Positions 25,859 to 35,681 of a DNA stretch of 64,000 bases are shown here, piece by piece. The notes below the pieces were generated by a model. The model was not told the DNA's origin, ran no database searches, and was given only the letters and a program-made list of their open reading frames with translations. Both the position numbers and the translations under genes were made by a program. How positions within the stretch are numbered: position 1 is the stretch's first letter; the number at the start of each line of letters is the position of its first letter. The stretch is from Lachnospiraceae bacterium KM106-2 (lineage in GTDB: Bacteria > Bacillota > Clostridia > Lachnospirales > Lachnospiraceae), in the NCBI GenBank assembly GCA_009731425.1, contig AP018794.1:1123960-1187959 (forward strand), written 5' to 3'.

Positions 25859-28081
25859 TTAGTTAGTTATGATCTTTAAGTGATTCGACCAAGTCCACAT
25901 TATGATCAATTTGTTATCTTTTTTCTGGTAGAGATCACCGTATTTATTATAATAATTTGTATTTTCTTTTGGTATTACAACCGTATTAAGATTTAGAATG
26001 TAGGATAAAGGCTCCTCTCCTTCTATGGATACTAGCTTTTTAGAAAGGGTTATCTTTCTTAAATAACGGTTTTGATATTGGTGATAAGAACTACTTGAGA
26101 CTGCTGCATTAAATGCATTCTGTTTTACGGTTGTGACACGATCAGGCATTACATATTCCGTATCTTTCTTATTATAAGGATAGAGATATATCGTCTTCAT
26201 GTTTTTACTATAGATAACGCCATCTTTAACGGTCATATATTTATTCCCCTTTGGAATCGTGTAATGATCTAAAAAGGTTGGTATATTATCGTAGGATAAC
26301 TTTGTGTTTACCTTTAATGTCTTCACATTCTTCTCCTTACTAGAAAGGGGAAGTTTAAATTCATACTCATAATTCTTTGCTTTTTTCGTTAATGAGATAA
26401 CGCTGCTTGGTACATTATAAACATCGGCCTTTTTATTTCTAGGATAAGCAATTAAGTATTGTAATTTCTTATCATATAGAATACCATCTTTTGTTTTAAA
26501 ATAGCGATTCTTTTTGTCTACTTGATATTTTTCAACATATGCTAGCCCTTTTGAGGAGAATGTCTTTAAGCTTGCTGGAATCTTTACAACTTTAATATAA
26601 TTCGTAAAGCTAAATGCGTAATTTGAAATCGATGTAACTCCCTTAGGAATTGTATAGGTAGTTACATTTTTACCTGAGTTTACAGTAAAAAGAATTTTTG
26701 TCTTCTTTTTATTAAACAAAGTCTTACCATCGGTCTTATAATAAGGATTCTTAGAGGATACTTTGATCGACTTGATCGTACTGCCTCACACTGCTAGATC
26801 CTCTAGGTGCGTTAGCTTTGTTGCACGTCCAATATACAAACTTTTAACATGATCTAAGTTTCCTGTATAAATGGAAAGTGTTTTTAGTGTTTCTGGCAGT
26901 TTTAACGCTATGTTTCTCTTACTCTGGCAGATACCGTAGAGTATTGTACGCTTTTTATTATAGAGCACATTTTGGTAAACCGAATAATATTTGTTTTTTG
27001 ATGAAACTTGGACTTTCTTTAATTTCCATAGAAAATCCATTGGTGAGATCACACGGCGTTTGTATTCTATATCAGAGTCACTATCACCATCGGCATAACA
27101 ATTATAGACTACAAATTCTTTCAATGACTTTGGAATCGACAAAGTAGTTAAACTATATGATGGAACTAACTCTAGGTTTAAATTGACTAATTGATCTGAG
27201 AATGTCAAAGCAGTGATCTTACTTGTTGACCGACCTATTGGGATTGCATAGAGTACGGTTCCTTTTTTGTTGTAAAGGATATTATGTATTACTTTATAAT
27301 AAGGATTTTTGCTGGATACAGTAATTTTAGATAATTTGCCCATCCACATTGCAAGATCACCTCGTTTACTGCTATCCATTAGTTTAAGTTTTGTTTTTGC
27401 ACCGATCGTTAATTGTTCTAGATGATTGGTATGATAAAAGGAGCCGATGGAAGCTTCTTCTGTCACTGTACTTGGAATCGTATAACTCTTATTTGGATGA
27501 TTGATAGGATATTTCACCAAGGTTGTCACTGCTTTATTATATAGAATTCCATCGATTGCTTGAAAGTCTGGATTATCCTTATCAACAATAAAGTTTTCTA
27601 AGTTTGATAATAGTGTTAAGTTGTAACAATAATAATTTGGATTTCTAACATCATCAATATCAATCCAGTCTTCTTCTGCGAATTTGGATGTTTGCTTCCA
27701 TCTCTCATCAGTAAAATAAATGGAATCTTGTTTGGCCTCATCGATATAGGTTTGAACCGTTTTTGATAGTTCAATTGTTTTCACCTTTGGAAAAGCAAGT
27801 AACTCTCCTTCTGAAATTGCCGTACATCCTTCTGCATAACGGACTTTCAGAACTTTCGGAAATGGATTAAACTGTGAAAGATGATTCTCGTTTGTAGAAT
27901 CCTTGGTAAATACGAATTCCTGCTGCCCGCTATAATTGTTTATGTTCGTGCCATCATAATAGAATATATTTTGATCGCTAACGGCGGCCTTACTTGAAAA
28001 ACCAGTTAGGATCAATACTAGCAGCAATGAAACACAATAAAGCAAGGTTGAAACTAGTGACTTTCTTACATCTTGTATCAT
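25859..28081 (-). pseudogene. BspA-like LRR surface protein interrupted by a TGA
   Basis: A single frame runs from ATG 28081 (AGGGGG upstream) to 25859 with one TGA at 26786-26788 (LEDLAV-stop-GSTIKSIKV). Ignoring it gives about 740 aa, close to the 715-aa paralogue at 35682-37829, which aligns straight through the stop. It has a signal peptide (LLYCVSLLLVLILTGFSSKAA) and BspA/LRR_5 repeats with the signature NPYYKVIHNILYNKKGT, each repeat saying which value is stored after a Lys-rich cue. No anchor motif at the end. Surface or secreted adhesin-like role is inferred. The 431-aa N-terminal piece could still be exported. Confidence 0.8.
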
Positions 28082-28163
28082 TAAGATACCCCCTTAACTA
28101 TAAATAGTTGACCTATTATCTTTTATGTAAATTCATTCTATCACGAATATACAGTAGAAACAA

Positions 28164-28198
28164 GAAAGACCCAATGACATTATGTCATAGGGTCTTTC
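28164..28198 (-). terminator. Terminator of the alpha-glucosidase gene
   Basis: GAAAGACCC-A-ATGACAT and ATGTCAT-A-GGGTCTTTC form a nearly perfect 17-bp stem with almost no loop, 11 bases after the stop codon of the minus-strand gene. A moderate T run follows on the minus strand. Confidence 0.8.
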
Positions 28199-28209
28199 TA
28201 CTGATTTAG

Positions 28210-29877
28210 TTATTTTACTTCAATTACGATGACTTGAGAAGGATTTACAATAATGCTACCTTCTTCAATGGATACCATCGTATCGTTTGTTAATAAGATG
28301 TCTTTTACATGGTCGGTAAAATCTAAAGTCTGCGCTTGATCGGAAAAGTTAGCAAGGATGAGAACTTTCTGCTGCTCGTAAACGCGGTAGAAGGCATAAA
28401 TAAGGTCTTTATCCTGATAAGTTGGGACAAAGTCACCATACACGAATAAATCTTTGTAAGCATCCATTTTACGAAGTTTGATCAACTTCTGGTAATAATG
28501 TAATACAGAGTCTGGGTCTTGTTCCTGACTTGCTACATTGATCTCGGTATAATTTGGATTCACTTTTAGCCAAGGCGTACCAGTTGTAAAGCCTGCTTGA
28601 GTTTCATTTGTCCATTGCATTGGCGTTCTTCCGTTATCACGGCTGTAATGATAGCATACTTGAAGCGCTTCTTTTTCGGATAAACCATTTTCTAAGGCAA
28701 GTGCATATTGATCTTTGGTACTGACATCATCATAATCTTCAATGGAATCCATATGACAATTTCTCATGCCGATCTCCTGTCCCTGGAAGATAAAAGGAAT
28801 TCCTCTCAGTAATAAGGAAATTGTACCAAGCATCTTGGCACCCATTTCATTTTGTGCATAAGTAGGTAAGTATGTACACATACCTCTTGGCTCATCATGA
28901 TTCTCTAAGATATTTGCTAGGAAGCCTATGCCTTGACACAGTAATTGAGAATCGGTAATCACTCTACGCCAATCGTTAAAATCAACAGGTTTGGCATCAT
29001 ACCATCCATGTTCCCCATACGTAAGTAAATGAGCGGAAAAATCAAACATAGTTGAAAAATGTCCCTCATCTCCAATAAATTCATTTAACGTACTCTTGTC
29101 ATTATCAAAGACTTCTGCTACGGTAAATGCATTATGTTTGGCAAAAGTGTGCTCTTTCAATTCATGAAGGTACGTACCGGCAGCAGATTCATTCACGAAC
29201 TTGTTGGCGGTAAACATTCCGTCGGCACCATCGGGCTCATAATCTGGGAAGGAAGTATCTTTGACGATATTCATGATCGCATCGATACGGAATCCGGCAA
29301 CGCCTTTCTCTAACCACCAGTTCACCATCTTATAGATAGATTCGATTACTTTTGGATGATTCCAATTTAGATCTGGCTGTCCTTTCGTAAAGAGATGTAG
29401 ATAGTAGTATGGAGTGTCACCAATCTGTTCCCAAGCATTTCCGCCAAAATAAGAACGTACTTGGTTTGGTGGATTTCCATTCTTCCCTTTTCGGATAAAG
29501 AAGTAGTCTGCATATTCGCCAGTAGGATCTTTTAAGGCTTTCTGGAACCATTCATGTTCCGTAGAGCAATGATTGATGACTAAGTCCATGATCAGATACA
29601 TGCCACGTTTCTTCGTCTCTGCTAATAACTCGTCAAATTCCTCCATGGTACCAAATTCTTCTGCGATTGCATAATAATCAGATATATCATAACCCTGGTC
29701 TACAAAAGGTGATTTGTAAATTGGAGAAAGCCATAAGATGTCGACACCCAATTCTTTTAAATAGTCTAATTTATTTATAATTCCTCTTAAATCTCCGATT
29801 CCATCCCCATTCGTATCTAAAAAGCTCTTTGGATAGATCTGATAAGCAACCTTATCATGCCACCATTGTTTTTTCAT
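28210..29877 (-). CDS. GH13 alpha-glucosidase (oligo-1,6-glucosidase-like)
   Basis: 555 aa, full-length GH13. Diagnostic parts: WWHDKVAYQIYPKSF start, TNGDGIGDLRGI calcium loop, DLVINHCS, GFRIDAIMN with the nucleophile Asp near residue 199, FTVAEVFD with the acid Glu near 255, and ENHDEPR with the third carboxylate. It belongs to the GH13_31-type cytoplasmic exo-glucosidases that cleave glucose from isomaltose, maltose or dextrins; no signal peptide is present. Exact specificity (oligo-1,6-glucosidase, sucrose or trehalose-phosphate hydrolase) cannot be set from sequence. It is a single-gene transcript. Confidence 0.88.
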   Translation of the reverse strand: MKKQWWHDKVAYQIYPKSFLDTNGDGIGDLRGIINKLDYLKELGVDILWLSPIYKSPFVDQGYDISDYYAIAEEFGTMEEFDELLAETKKRGMYLIMDLVINHCSTEHEWFQKALKDPTGEYADYFFIRKGKNGNPPNQVRSYFGGNAWEQIGDTPYYYLHLFTKGQPDLNWNHPKVIESIYKMVNWWLEKGVAGFRIDAIMNIVKDTSFPDYEPDGADGMFTANKFVNESAAGTYLHELKEHTFAKHNAFTVAEVFDNDKSTLNEFIGDEGHFSTMFDFSAHLLTYGEHGWYDAKPVDFNDWRRVITDSQLLCQGIGFLANILENHDEPRGMCTYLPTYAQNEMGAKMLGTISLLLRGIPFIFQGQEIGMRNCHMDSIEDYDDVSTKDQYALALENGLSEKEALQVCYHYSRDNGRTPMQWTNETQAGFTTGTPWLKVNPNYTEINVASQEQDPDSVLHYYQKLIKLRKMDAYKDLFVYGDFVPTYQDKDLIYAFYRVYEQQKVLILANFSDQAQTLDFTDHVKDILLTNDTMVSIEEGSIIVNPSQVIVIEVK

Positions 29878-30028
29878 AGTATTTTACCTCCTCAAATATT
29901 TGTCTTCTTGTTTATAATTACAGTATATAATCATTTTGCATTAGAAACTTCTATCATTATGACTCTTTTATTATACTATTTTGACTTTTTGCTTCATTCA
30001 ATGAGGTTTGATCACAGAAACATTTTTT

Positions 30029-31294
30029 CTATGCCTGGCGATTATAGATTGGTTTCACATGGGAACGTTTTCGATACATAATAAACCAGACACCAATGAA
30101 GTTTAACATCATAAATAACGCAATCACAAGTCGTTTCTCCATAAAATCACCCATAATACCAGATGATAATTCTCCAAGCATCATTCCTATGGTTATTAAC
30201 ATCTGAAAGATACCATTAAAGCGTCCTTTGTTTCCATCAGGAACGTAACTCTGGGTTGCTGAAATTCGAATATTATAGGAAGTAACACCCATAATACCGG
30301 AGAGGAAACACATTCCCATCATGATCACGATCGGCATATAGAGATAAGAGCCATCGATTATGGATATGGTCATATAAACGATCAAGGCAATGGTAAACTT
30401 TTTATCCGTTGGATACTTAAACTTATAATGAATGACACCGCCGAAGATACGCCCGGCTAACATGAATCCCATTACTGCAATATAGACATATTCCCCATGT
30501 GAATAAGTGCTCTTAAAGTAAGGAAGGCCGATGACATTGGAGGCACCCTGTGCAAACATAGTAACGGTAAAATACATGGTGATCGCCAATAATCCTTTTT
30601 CTTTTTTGAGATAATTGATACCGTCGGAGAATGTCTTTTTGTATTGTTTGAAACCGAAGGATTCTTCTTCTTTTTTTACATAAGACTCTTCAATCTGTAT
30701 TTGTGTTTCAAAGATTGCTGCGACTAGGAAGCTTATCATATCGATCAAGAACAATGGTCCAATTCCCACAAGATTATATAAAAATGCTGATACCGGTACC
30801 ATAAGCATGGTAAGGGAATCTAAGGTACTGTCTATGGAATAGGCTTTTGTGTAATTTCCCTTACTTACCAGCATTGGATAAAAGCTTTCATAAGCAACTT
30901 GGTATACCGAGTCGATGGCACCAAGGATCATGCATCCGATGATCAGGAATATGTAACTAAGATTGCCGGTCAAGATGATCAAGGCAAATAAAAAATATAT
31001 TCCGGTAGAGATAAAATCTAAGGTATAAATGGTTTTTCTCCTTGAGAACTTATCGATAAACGGACCCGCTAAGGATGGAAGAATAATTTTAGGCAGATTA
31101 TAAAGTACCATATATAACGCATACAGAAATGTGGATGCGGTATAATCCAGTACAAGGAGCCCCGTTGCAAATCCGGATATGGAATTGCCTAGTCGGGATA
31201 TGACGGTTCCCACTGTGATGATCGTAAAATTCTTTGTCCAAAGTGGATTTGAAGGACCCTGCTTGTTCTCTTTTGTTTGATGTAACATATTCAC
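30029..31294 (-). CDS. MFS transporter (macrolide-efflux-like)
   Basis: 421 aa, twelve predicted membrane helices, MFS_3 type. The A-motif-like loop FIDKFSRRKTIYTLDFIS after helix 2 is typical of MefA-like drug/proton antiporters. The region around GDFMEKRLVIALFMM is the second cytoplasmic loop. Located next to an ABC-F gene and two regulators in the same orientation, it may belong to an antibiotic-response set; its substrate is unknown. Confidence 0.8.
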   Translation of the reverse strand: MNMLHQTKENKQGPSNPLWTKNFTIITVGTVISRLGNSISGFATGLLVLDYTASTFLYALYMVLYNLPKIILPSLAGPFIDKFSRRKTIYTLDFISTGIYFLFALIILTGNLSYIFLIIGCMILGAIDSVYQVAYESFYPMLVSKGNYTKAYSIDSTLDSLTMLMVPVSAFLYNLVGIGPLFLIDMISFLVAAIFETQIQIEESYVKKEEESFGFKQYKKTFSDGINYLKKEKGLLAITMYFTVTMFAQGASNVIGLPYFKSTYSHGEYVYIAVMGFMLAGRIFGGVIHYKFKYPTDKKFTIALIVYMTISIIDGSYLYMPIVIMMGMCFLSGIMGVTSYNIRISATQSYVPDGNKGRFNGIFQMLITIGMMLGELSSGIMGDFMEKRLVIALFMMLNFIGVWFIMYRKRSHVKPIYNRQA

Positions 31295-31452
31295 TCTCCT
31301 ATTCTCATCTATTTCTTTATTTGTTTTACTAAATTAAGTATAGCATTCATTTAAATGAATAGGAATCCGGTATATTTGAGAAAATTCTCTTGAATTTAGG
31401 CTCTTAGAGCGGCTTAAAGTGCTATGTCAAGAAAATTATGATTGATTTGTTG

Positions 31453-32724
31453 TTAATGAAGAGTGCGTTCAATTTCTTCGGTAATCTCTAATGCATCTTT
31501 ATATCGACGTTTTACCTTATAAAGTTCTACCAGATATCTGCCATGAAAGTTACGGAATCCATAACCTAGTTCATCACCAACAGATTCATAAACGTCTAAT
31601 AACAAGGCTTCATACTCTGGATTTTGGACATAATCTTTATCCAGTCGCATTTCAATTAAACGAAGCATCTTAATTAAACCAGGTATACTATTGTCATCAA
31701 TATACTCTTTGGCAAGTGCAAGGTATTCGCGCGCTTTCTCGATGTGTCCCAGCTGTATATGGGAGAAGGATAATTTATGATATAAGAGAAGCCAATTAAT
31801 ATGATTCTTTCGTTTCTCAGATTGAGCTGGATTTTCTTCGGACTGAGTTAACAGTCGTTTTGCTTTTTCAAGATTTTCGATTGCTTCTTCATATTGTTTA
31901 TGCTCCACTAAAGTGGCTCCAATATTATAATAGATATTATAGATACTTTGTGGGGCGATCGTCCTAGCTAGCTCTAGGGTCCTTTGATAATAACGCATCA
32001 TATTCTGATAATCATGGTTGGTATAGCAGGTTGCAAGCATAAAGCTGCTATTAAATAAGACGAGAGCATTTCCTTCTTCTGCTGCCATCTGATAGGCTCT
32101 TTCAAAATAACGGATCGAATCCATATATTTACCAACATTAAAACTGATTTCCCCTTGTAGATTATAGATGATACTGCAATTAAACTGCTGCCCGGCCATG
32201 TTTAACCAATTCATTCGGTCCTCATAAGAGCTTTCTGAAAGATATCCCATCAAATAGCCAAATAGGAATCGTTGATTACGTGTCATATATGGCTCATATT
32301 TCTTAAGTTCGTTACAGGTGGATTGAACTTGGTCGGTTGAGGACGGCTCTTCTATTTGAGAATCTTGAAAAGATTCTCGGTACAATTGATAGAGCTGCCA
32401 ACTAAGATTTAGCTGACTGGTTTGATAGAGCTCGCTTTGTTCATCAATGAATTCTTCCCATTTTGAAGTCTCTTCCCTATGGAAAAAGGCATCAAAATAA
32501 CTGGAGAGATTCTCCTTCATCTCTTTTAACTTCTGCGCGTCTGTTATATAGGAAATCTTCAATCTAGTAAAAAGCTGCTCAATAATATCTTCGCCTGCAT
32601 TTACAGTTCCCTGTTCGATCTTACTTAAATACGATACGACACAGATTCCTTTACACAACCCCTCTTGCGATAGATTCATCTGTAATCGCTTTTGTCTGAT
32701 TAAAAATCCTATGTATTGTTTCAT
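31453..32724 (-). CDS. XRE-family regulator with TPR repeats
   Basis: 423 aa. N-terminal helix-turn-helix (GFLIRQKRLQMNLSQEGLCKGICVVSYLSKIEQG), then a long all-helical region of tetratricopeptide repeats (for example CYTNHDYQNMMRYYQRTLELA and YYNIGATLVEHKQYEEAIENLEKA), the arrangement of Rgg/PlcR-type peptide-sensing regulators and of many Lachnospiraceae XRE regulators. It overlaps the AraC gene by 4 bases (ATGA), so both are translated from one message. Confidence 0.85.
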   Translation of the reverse strand: MKQYIGFLIRQKRLQMNLSQEGLCKGICVVSYLSKIEQGTVNAGEDIIEQLFTRLKISYITDAQKLKEMKENLSSYFDAFFHREETSKWEEFIDEQSELYQTSQLNLSWQLYQLYRESFQDSQIEEPSSTDQVQSTCNELKKYEPYMTRNQRFLFGYLMGYLSESSYEDRMNWLNMAGQQFNCSIIYNLQGEISFNVGKYMDSIRYFERAYQMAAEEGNALVLFNSSFMLATCYTNHDYQNMMRYYQRTLELARTIAPQSIYNIYYNIGATLVEHKQYEEAIENLEKAKRLLTQSEENPAQSEKRKNHINWLLLYHKLSFSHIQLGHIEKAREYLALAKEYIDDNSIPGLIKMLRLIEMRLDKDYVQNPEYEALLLDVYESVGDELGYGFRNFHGRYLVELYKVKRRYKDALEITEEIERTLH

Positions 32725-33608
32725 ATTATGCTCCTGTCTGATTGGTTTACTGTTCGATATTTTGATGGACTGAGTCCCTTTGCTTGAGTAAAACGTTTAA
32801 TAAAATATCCAATGTTGTCATAACCACATAGAATTGCGATATCAATTACTTTCTTGTCGGTCTCGATCAGAGCCGCTGCAGCCTTATCAATTCGGAGATC
32901 ATTAAGATATTGGGTAACCGTTTTTCCCGTCATCTTCTTAAAATAACGACAAAAATATTGTTCATTCATACCGGCGGTACTTGCTAGTTCGGAAAGTGTG
33001 ATCCTACGCTGATAGTTATGATGAATAAAAAGAAAGATGGATTTCATACTCTCTATCTTATAGGTATCATTCTTGGTCAGTTCATGGCGATGAAAGTAAT
33101 CGTTCTCATAGAGACACCCTAGTAACTCATAAAGATAGATCTTACTTTTTAAGTAGGCAGGAATCTCTTCCTGCCCTACCGTATGAAAGATATTTTCATA
33201 CAGGCTCTGTAACCGTTTCCATATGCTATCATTAGGTGTAATAAGTCTTGGAAAATAGATTTCTTTTGTTAAAAGAGGATGGATCAGCTTATATTGAAGG
33301 GCATCGAAATACTCAAAGCTTAACATATTTAAACTAAAGACAATAGCGCTTTCCTTTTGTCCATGGCGCAGAGCGATCGAATGGATCTCACCTGAGTTAA
33401 TGATAACAAAAGCAGGTGCCGTGATCTCATAAGATTCTAGATTAATCTTTAGTGTAAAGATACCCTTTTCTAGATAGAGAAGTTCTGTTTCCTGGTGCCA
33501 ATGAGGATTTACATCATAGTCAGAATCACCAGTCCATTCATATTTTGCAATCGGAAAGCTCACACTACCATGCATCGTATCTTCTTTTAATTTCTCTTTG
33601 TCAAACAT
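32721..33608 (-). CDS. AraC-family regulator with cupin-like sensor
   Basis: 295 aa. N-terminal cupin part (NPHWHQETELLYLEKGIFTL) followed by two AraC helix-turn-helix motifs (ITLSELASTAGMNEQYFCRYFKKMTG and DIAILCGYDNIGYFIKRF), with the family signature ending SPSKYR. It probably senses a small sugar-like or metabolite ligand. Only 6 bases separate it from the ABC-F gene upstream, and it overlaps the XRE-TPR gene, so the three are one operon. Confidence 0.88.
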   Translation of the reverse strand: MFDKEKLKEDTMHGSVSFPIAKYEWTGDSDYDVNPHWHQETELLYLEKGIFTLKINLESYEITAPAFVIINSGEIHSIALRHGQKESAIVFSLNMLSFEYFDALQYKLIHPLLTKEIYFPRLITPNDSIWKRLQSLYENIFHTVGQEEIPAYLKSKIYLYELLGCLYENDYFHRHELTKNDTYKIESMKSIFLFIHHNYQRRITLSELASTAGMNEQYFCRYFKKMTGKTVTQYLNDLRIDKAAAALIETDKKVIDIAILCGYDNIGYFIKRFTQAKGLSPSKYRTVNQSDRSII

Positions 33609-33614
33609 AAACTA

Positions 33615-35150
33615 CTATCCCCTTATTTTTGTTAAACCATCTTTGGTCAGTTCATAGACTTTATCACATACCTCCTCTATATATTTACGATCATGAGAGA
33701 TACTGATAATGACTCCTTTATATTCTTTTAAGATACCACGAATGACCGGATTCGACAATGGTGAAAAATTTCGAGTCGGTTCATCTAAGATCAATACATT
33801 ATTTCCCTCTAAACTCATTTTTAGAAAAAGCAGTTTCGCTTTCTGACCGCCGGAAAGTTCTGCAATCTGATGGGTCATCTCATCTGCGGTATACTTCATA
33901 CTACCTAGATAAGTACAAATCCGAATAGTTTCTTCTTTCTCCCCAGATCTTGATAAGAACTCGACTGGTGTCTTCTCTAAGTCTAATAAATCTTCGTAAT
34001 TTTGTGGCATATAAGCGCAATTAAGATCCGTTCGTTCTAATAACTGTGCGGCAATCTTCTTAAGCAACGTTGATTTCCCAATGCCGTTTTTCCCGATGAT
34101 AACAATCTTTTCCGGCCCTTTTATGGATAATTTTATCTGATTAGTAAGGATACGATCCGCTACCATCAGAGAATCAAGTTCCACCGAGATAATCTGTTTT
34201 CCATTCGGAATTTCTTCTTTTGGATTTAATTGAAAGAAGATCGCATCTTCTGTTTCGGGTATTTCCGTCATGTTTTCATACTTTTTCTCAAAGCGTTTCC
34301 CTATGGATACGACAGAATGCATCTTTTTCTTTAATAAAGCGCCTCCATGAGGATCTTGTCTAGAGATGGCATTCTGTTTGTGATCGATCTTCTGACGAAT
34401 CTGAAGGTAACGATCCTGCTGCTTTTTGTACTCACTACGTTCTTTTTTTGCCACCTGTTCTTGATGAAAGTAAGCATTTTGACGTCTTTGAACATATGTT
34501 CGATAGTTACATTTCGTAATCGTAATATGAGAGCTTGTCTTCCGTTTTAGCTGCTCAATATGAATAATTTTATTTGCTGTTCGCTCGATTAGGGTCTCAT
34601 CATGAGAAATATAGAGAATCGGCAGTTTACTCTCTTGAATAAACTGTTCAAGCCACTCTAACATAGCCAGATCAATATCGTTGGATGGTTCATCAAGTAA
34701 TAGCGCATCAGGACGACTTAAGAGTAAGCTGATAAATTGTAGTTTCATCTTTTCACCACCGGATAAATGACGGATCGTTTCATCAGAATAAACAAAATCA
34801 GAAGGAAGTTTTAGTTTTGAACAGAAGGATGTTATATCTTTTGGGGTCATATCGTAAAAACCAGTCTGTTGTTCGCAATATTCATAGACTGTTAGACCCA
34901 TCACAGCACTTGGAAGCTCCTGTGCCACATATCCTAAACGCATCTTATTCTTTATAATTTGTCCGGTATAGTCCACATAATCAGATACCAGTGATTCATC
35001 ATAGATTAACTTCATCAATGTGGATTTTCCGTTGCCTTCTTCACCAATGATAACCGCCTTATCCCCGTCATTGAGAACAAAAGATAGATTGGATATTAAG
35101 GTTCTTAGATCTTTTTTATGTGAAATAGTTAAATCCTTTATTTGTAACAT
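33615..35150 (-). CDS. ABC-F ATPase, probable ribosome protection protein
   Basis: 511 aa with two ATPase domains (P-loops GEEGNGKST near 37 and GKNGIGKST near 350; signatures LSGGEKMKL and LSGGQKAKL; LLLDEPSND and LILDEPTRN) joined by a long charged linker of alternating Lys/Arg/Gln around residues 190-290, no membrane segments. This is the ABC-F plan. The linker and short size are like antibiotic-resistance ABC-Fs (Lsa/Vga/Msr-like), which remove drugs from the ribosome. A structured 450-base leader with an uORF precedes it, typical of ribosome-stalling-controlled resistance genes. No specific family member can be named. Confidence 0.82.
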   Translation of the reverse strand: MLQIKDLTISHKKDLRTLISNLSFVLNDGDKAVIIGEEGNGKSTLMKLIYDESLVSDYVDYTGQIIKNKMRLGYVAQELPSAVMGLTVYEYCEQQTGFYDMTPKDITSFCSKLKLPSDFVYSDETIRHLSGGEKMKLQFISLLLSRPDALLLDEPSNDIDLAMLEWLEQFIQESKLPILYISHDETLIERTANKIIHIEQLKRKTSSHITITKCNYRTYVQRRQNAYFHQEQVAKKERSEYKKQQDRYLQIRQKIDHKQNAISRQDPHGGALLKKKMHSVVSIGKRFEKKYENMTEIPETEDAIFFQLNPKEEIPNGKQIISVELDSLMVADRILTNQIKLSIKGPEKIVIIGKNGIGKSTLLKKIAAQLLERTDLNCAYMPQNYEDLLDLEKTPVEFLSRSGEKEETIRICTYLGSMKYTADEMTHQIAELSGGQKAKLLFLKMSLEGNNVLILDEPTRNFSPLSNPVIRGILKEYKGVIISISHDRKYIEEVCDKVYELTKDGLTKIRG

Positions 35151-35298
35151 CGTATCGCTTCCCTTCTACGATCATCACCATGTGGAATGGTTCCATTATT
35201 GGGTGATTTATCGCATAACATAGAGTTTTACTTGCAAAACTCTCCGCGCCTAACGCGATCACGAAGTGATAAACTCATTCCGCGTGAGTGCGCATCTT

Positions 35299-35327
35299 GG
35301 CTTTCTACTTTTTAGAAAGCCTTTTTT
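35299..35327 (+). terminator. Hairpin in the ABC-F leader region, terminator-like on plus strand
   Basis: GGCTTTCTA (35299-35307) and TAGAAAGCC (35313-35321) form a 9-bp stem followed by TTTTTT on the plus strand. No plus-strand gene leads into it, so it more likely serves as a structural hairpin within the minus-strand leader of the ABC-F gene. Confidence 0.45.
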
Positions 35328-35351
35328 AATTGATAGGAGGCTAGTTTCCTA

Positions 35352-35398
35352 TCAATTAAAAAATAGTCTGTCTTCAGCCGAAACCGAAAACAGACTAT
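35352..35398 (-). terminator. Attenuator terminator in the ABC-F leader
   Basis: On the minus strand ATAGTCTG (35398-35391) and CAGACTAT (35370-35363) close a loop of about 20 bases and are followed by TTTTTTAATT. It stands 200 bases before the ABC-F start codon, so most transcripts would end here unless the leader folds differently. The T run is also part of a longer stem with the A run at 35324-35340. Confidence 0.6.
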
Positions 35399-35456
35399 CC
35401 ATTACTTCTCACAAAGAGATACGTAAGACACGAATAAAGGTAACGAACATCATAAT

Positions 35457-35541
35457 CTATTTGTCGGTAACAGAAATAAACCTGAAAAAATCAGGCGACT
35501 GAAGAAACATTTTCTGTTAACATTCGATAAATAGATTATTT
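35457..35541 (-). promoter_or_regulatory. Long base-paired leader arm at the uORF end
   Basis: AATCTATTT...CAAATAGATT, GTTAACAGAAA...TTTCTGTTA and CCTGA...TCAGG nest into one long hairpin on the minus strand, beginning right at the stop codon of the 3-codon uORF (35536-35547). A ribosome stalled there could disrupt this arm and shift the downstream folding. Confidence 0.5.
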
Positions 35542-35547
35542 TCTCAT
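35536..35547 (-). CDS. Putative uORF (Met-Arg-Lys) of the ABC-F gene
   Basis: ATG-AGA-AAA-TAA at 35547-35536 about 20 bases after the promoter's -10 box, with a weak AGAG-like site before it. Three codons ending at the foot of a hairpin is what ribosome-mediated attenuation needs. Such a tiny frame can occur by chance. Confidence 0.35.
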   Translation of the reverse strand: MRK

Positions 35548-35577
35548 TTTATCACTCTTTTCGTCATTAATATAACT

Positions 35578-35606
35578 ATACTAGCAAAACAGGAATATTA
35601 TGTCAA
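35578..35606 (-). promoter_or_regulatory. Promoter of the ABC-F operon
   Basis: On the minus strand TTGACA (35606-35601), spacer of 17 bases, TAGTAT (35583-35578). A consensus -35 with exact spacing makes this the strongest promoter seen in the window. Its transcript would have a leader of about 420 bases before the ABC-F start. Confidence 0.7.
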
Positions 35607-35640
35607 GTAATAGTGCAGCAGATGGATTATTCTGATTACC

Positions 35641-35671
35641 TAAGTTTACATAAATGTATTATGTAAACTTA
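35641..35671. repeat. loxP-shaped palindrome downstream of the LRR gene
   Basis: TAAGTTTACATAA (35641-35653), 5-base centre ATGTA, TTATGTAAACTTA (35659-35671): two perfect 13-bp arms. It shares the 11-bp core AGTTTACATAA with the palindrome at 37981-38017 and has no T run on either strand, which argues against a terminator. Confidence 0.8.
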
Positions 35672-35681
35672 GTTGGCAAAA

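Noticed and set aside
34480..34510. A GAACATATGTTCG palindrome that resembles an SOS box
   Set aside because: It lies inside the ABC-F coding sequence far from any start codon, so a regulatory role is unlikely.
35641..35671. Reading this palindrome as an intrinsic terminator of the LRR gene
   Set aside because: The stem is AT-rich and neither side has a T run in the required place, and its arms match a second palindrome at 37981; recombinase-site-like shape explains it better.
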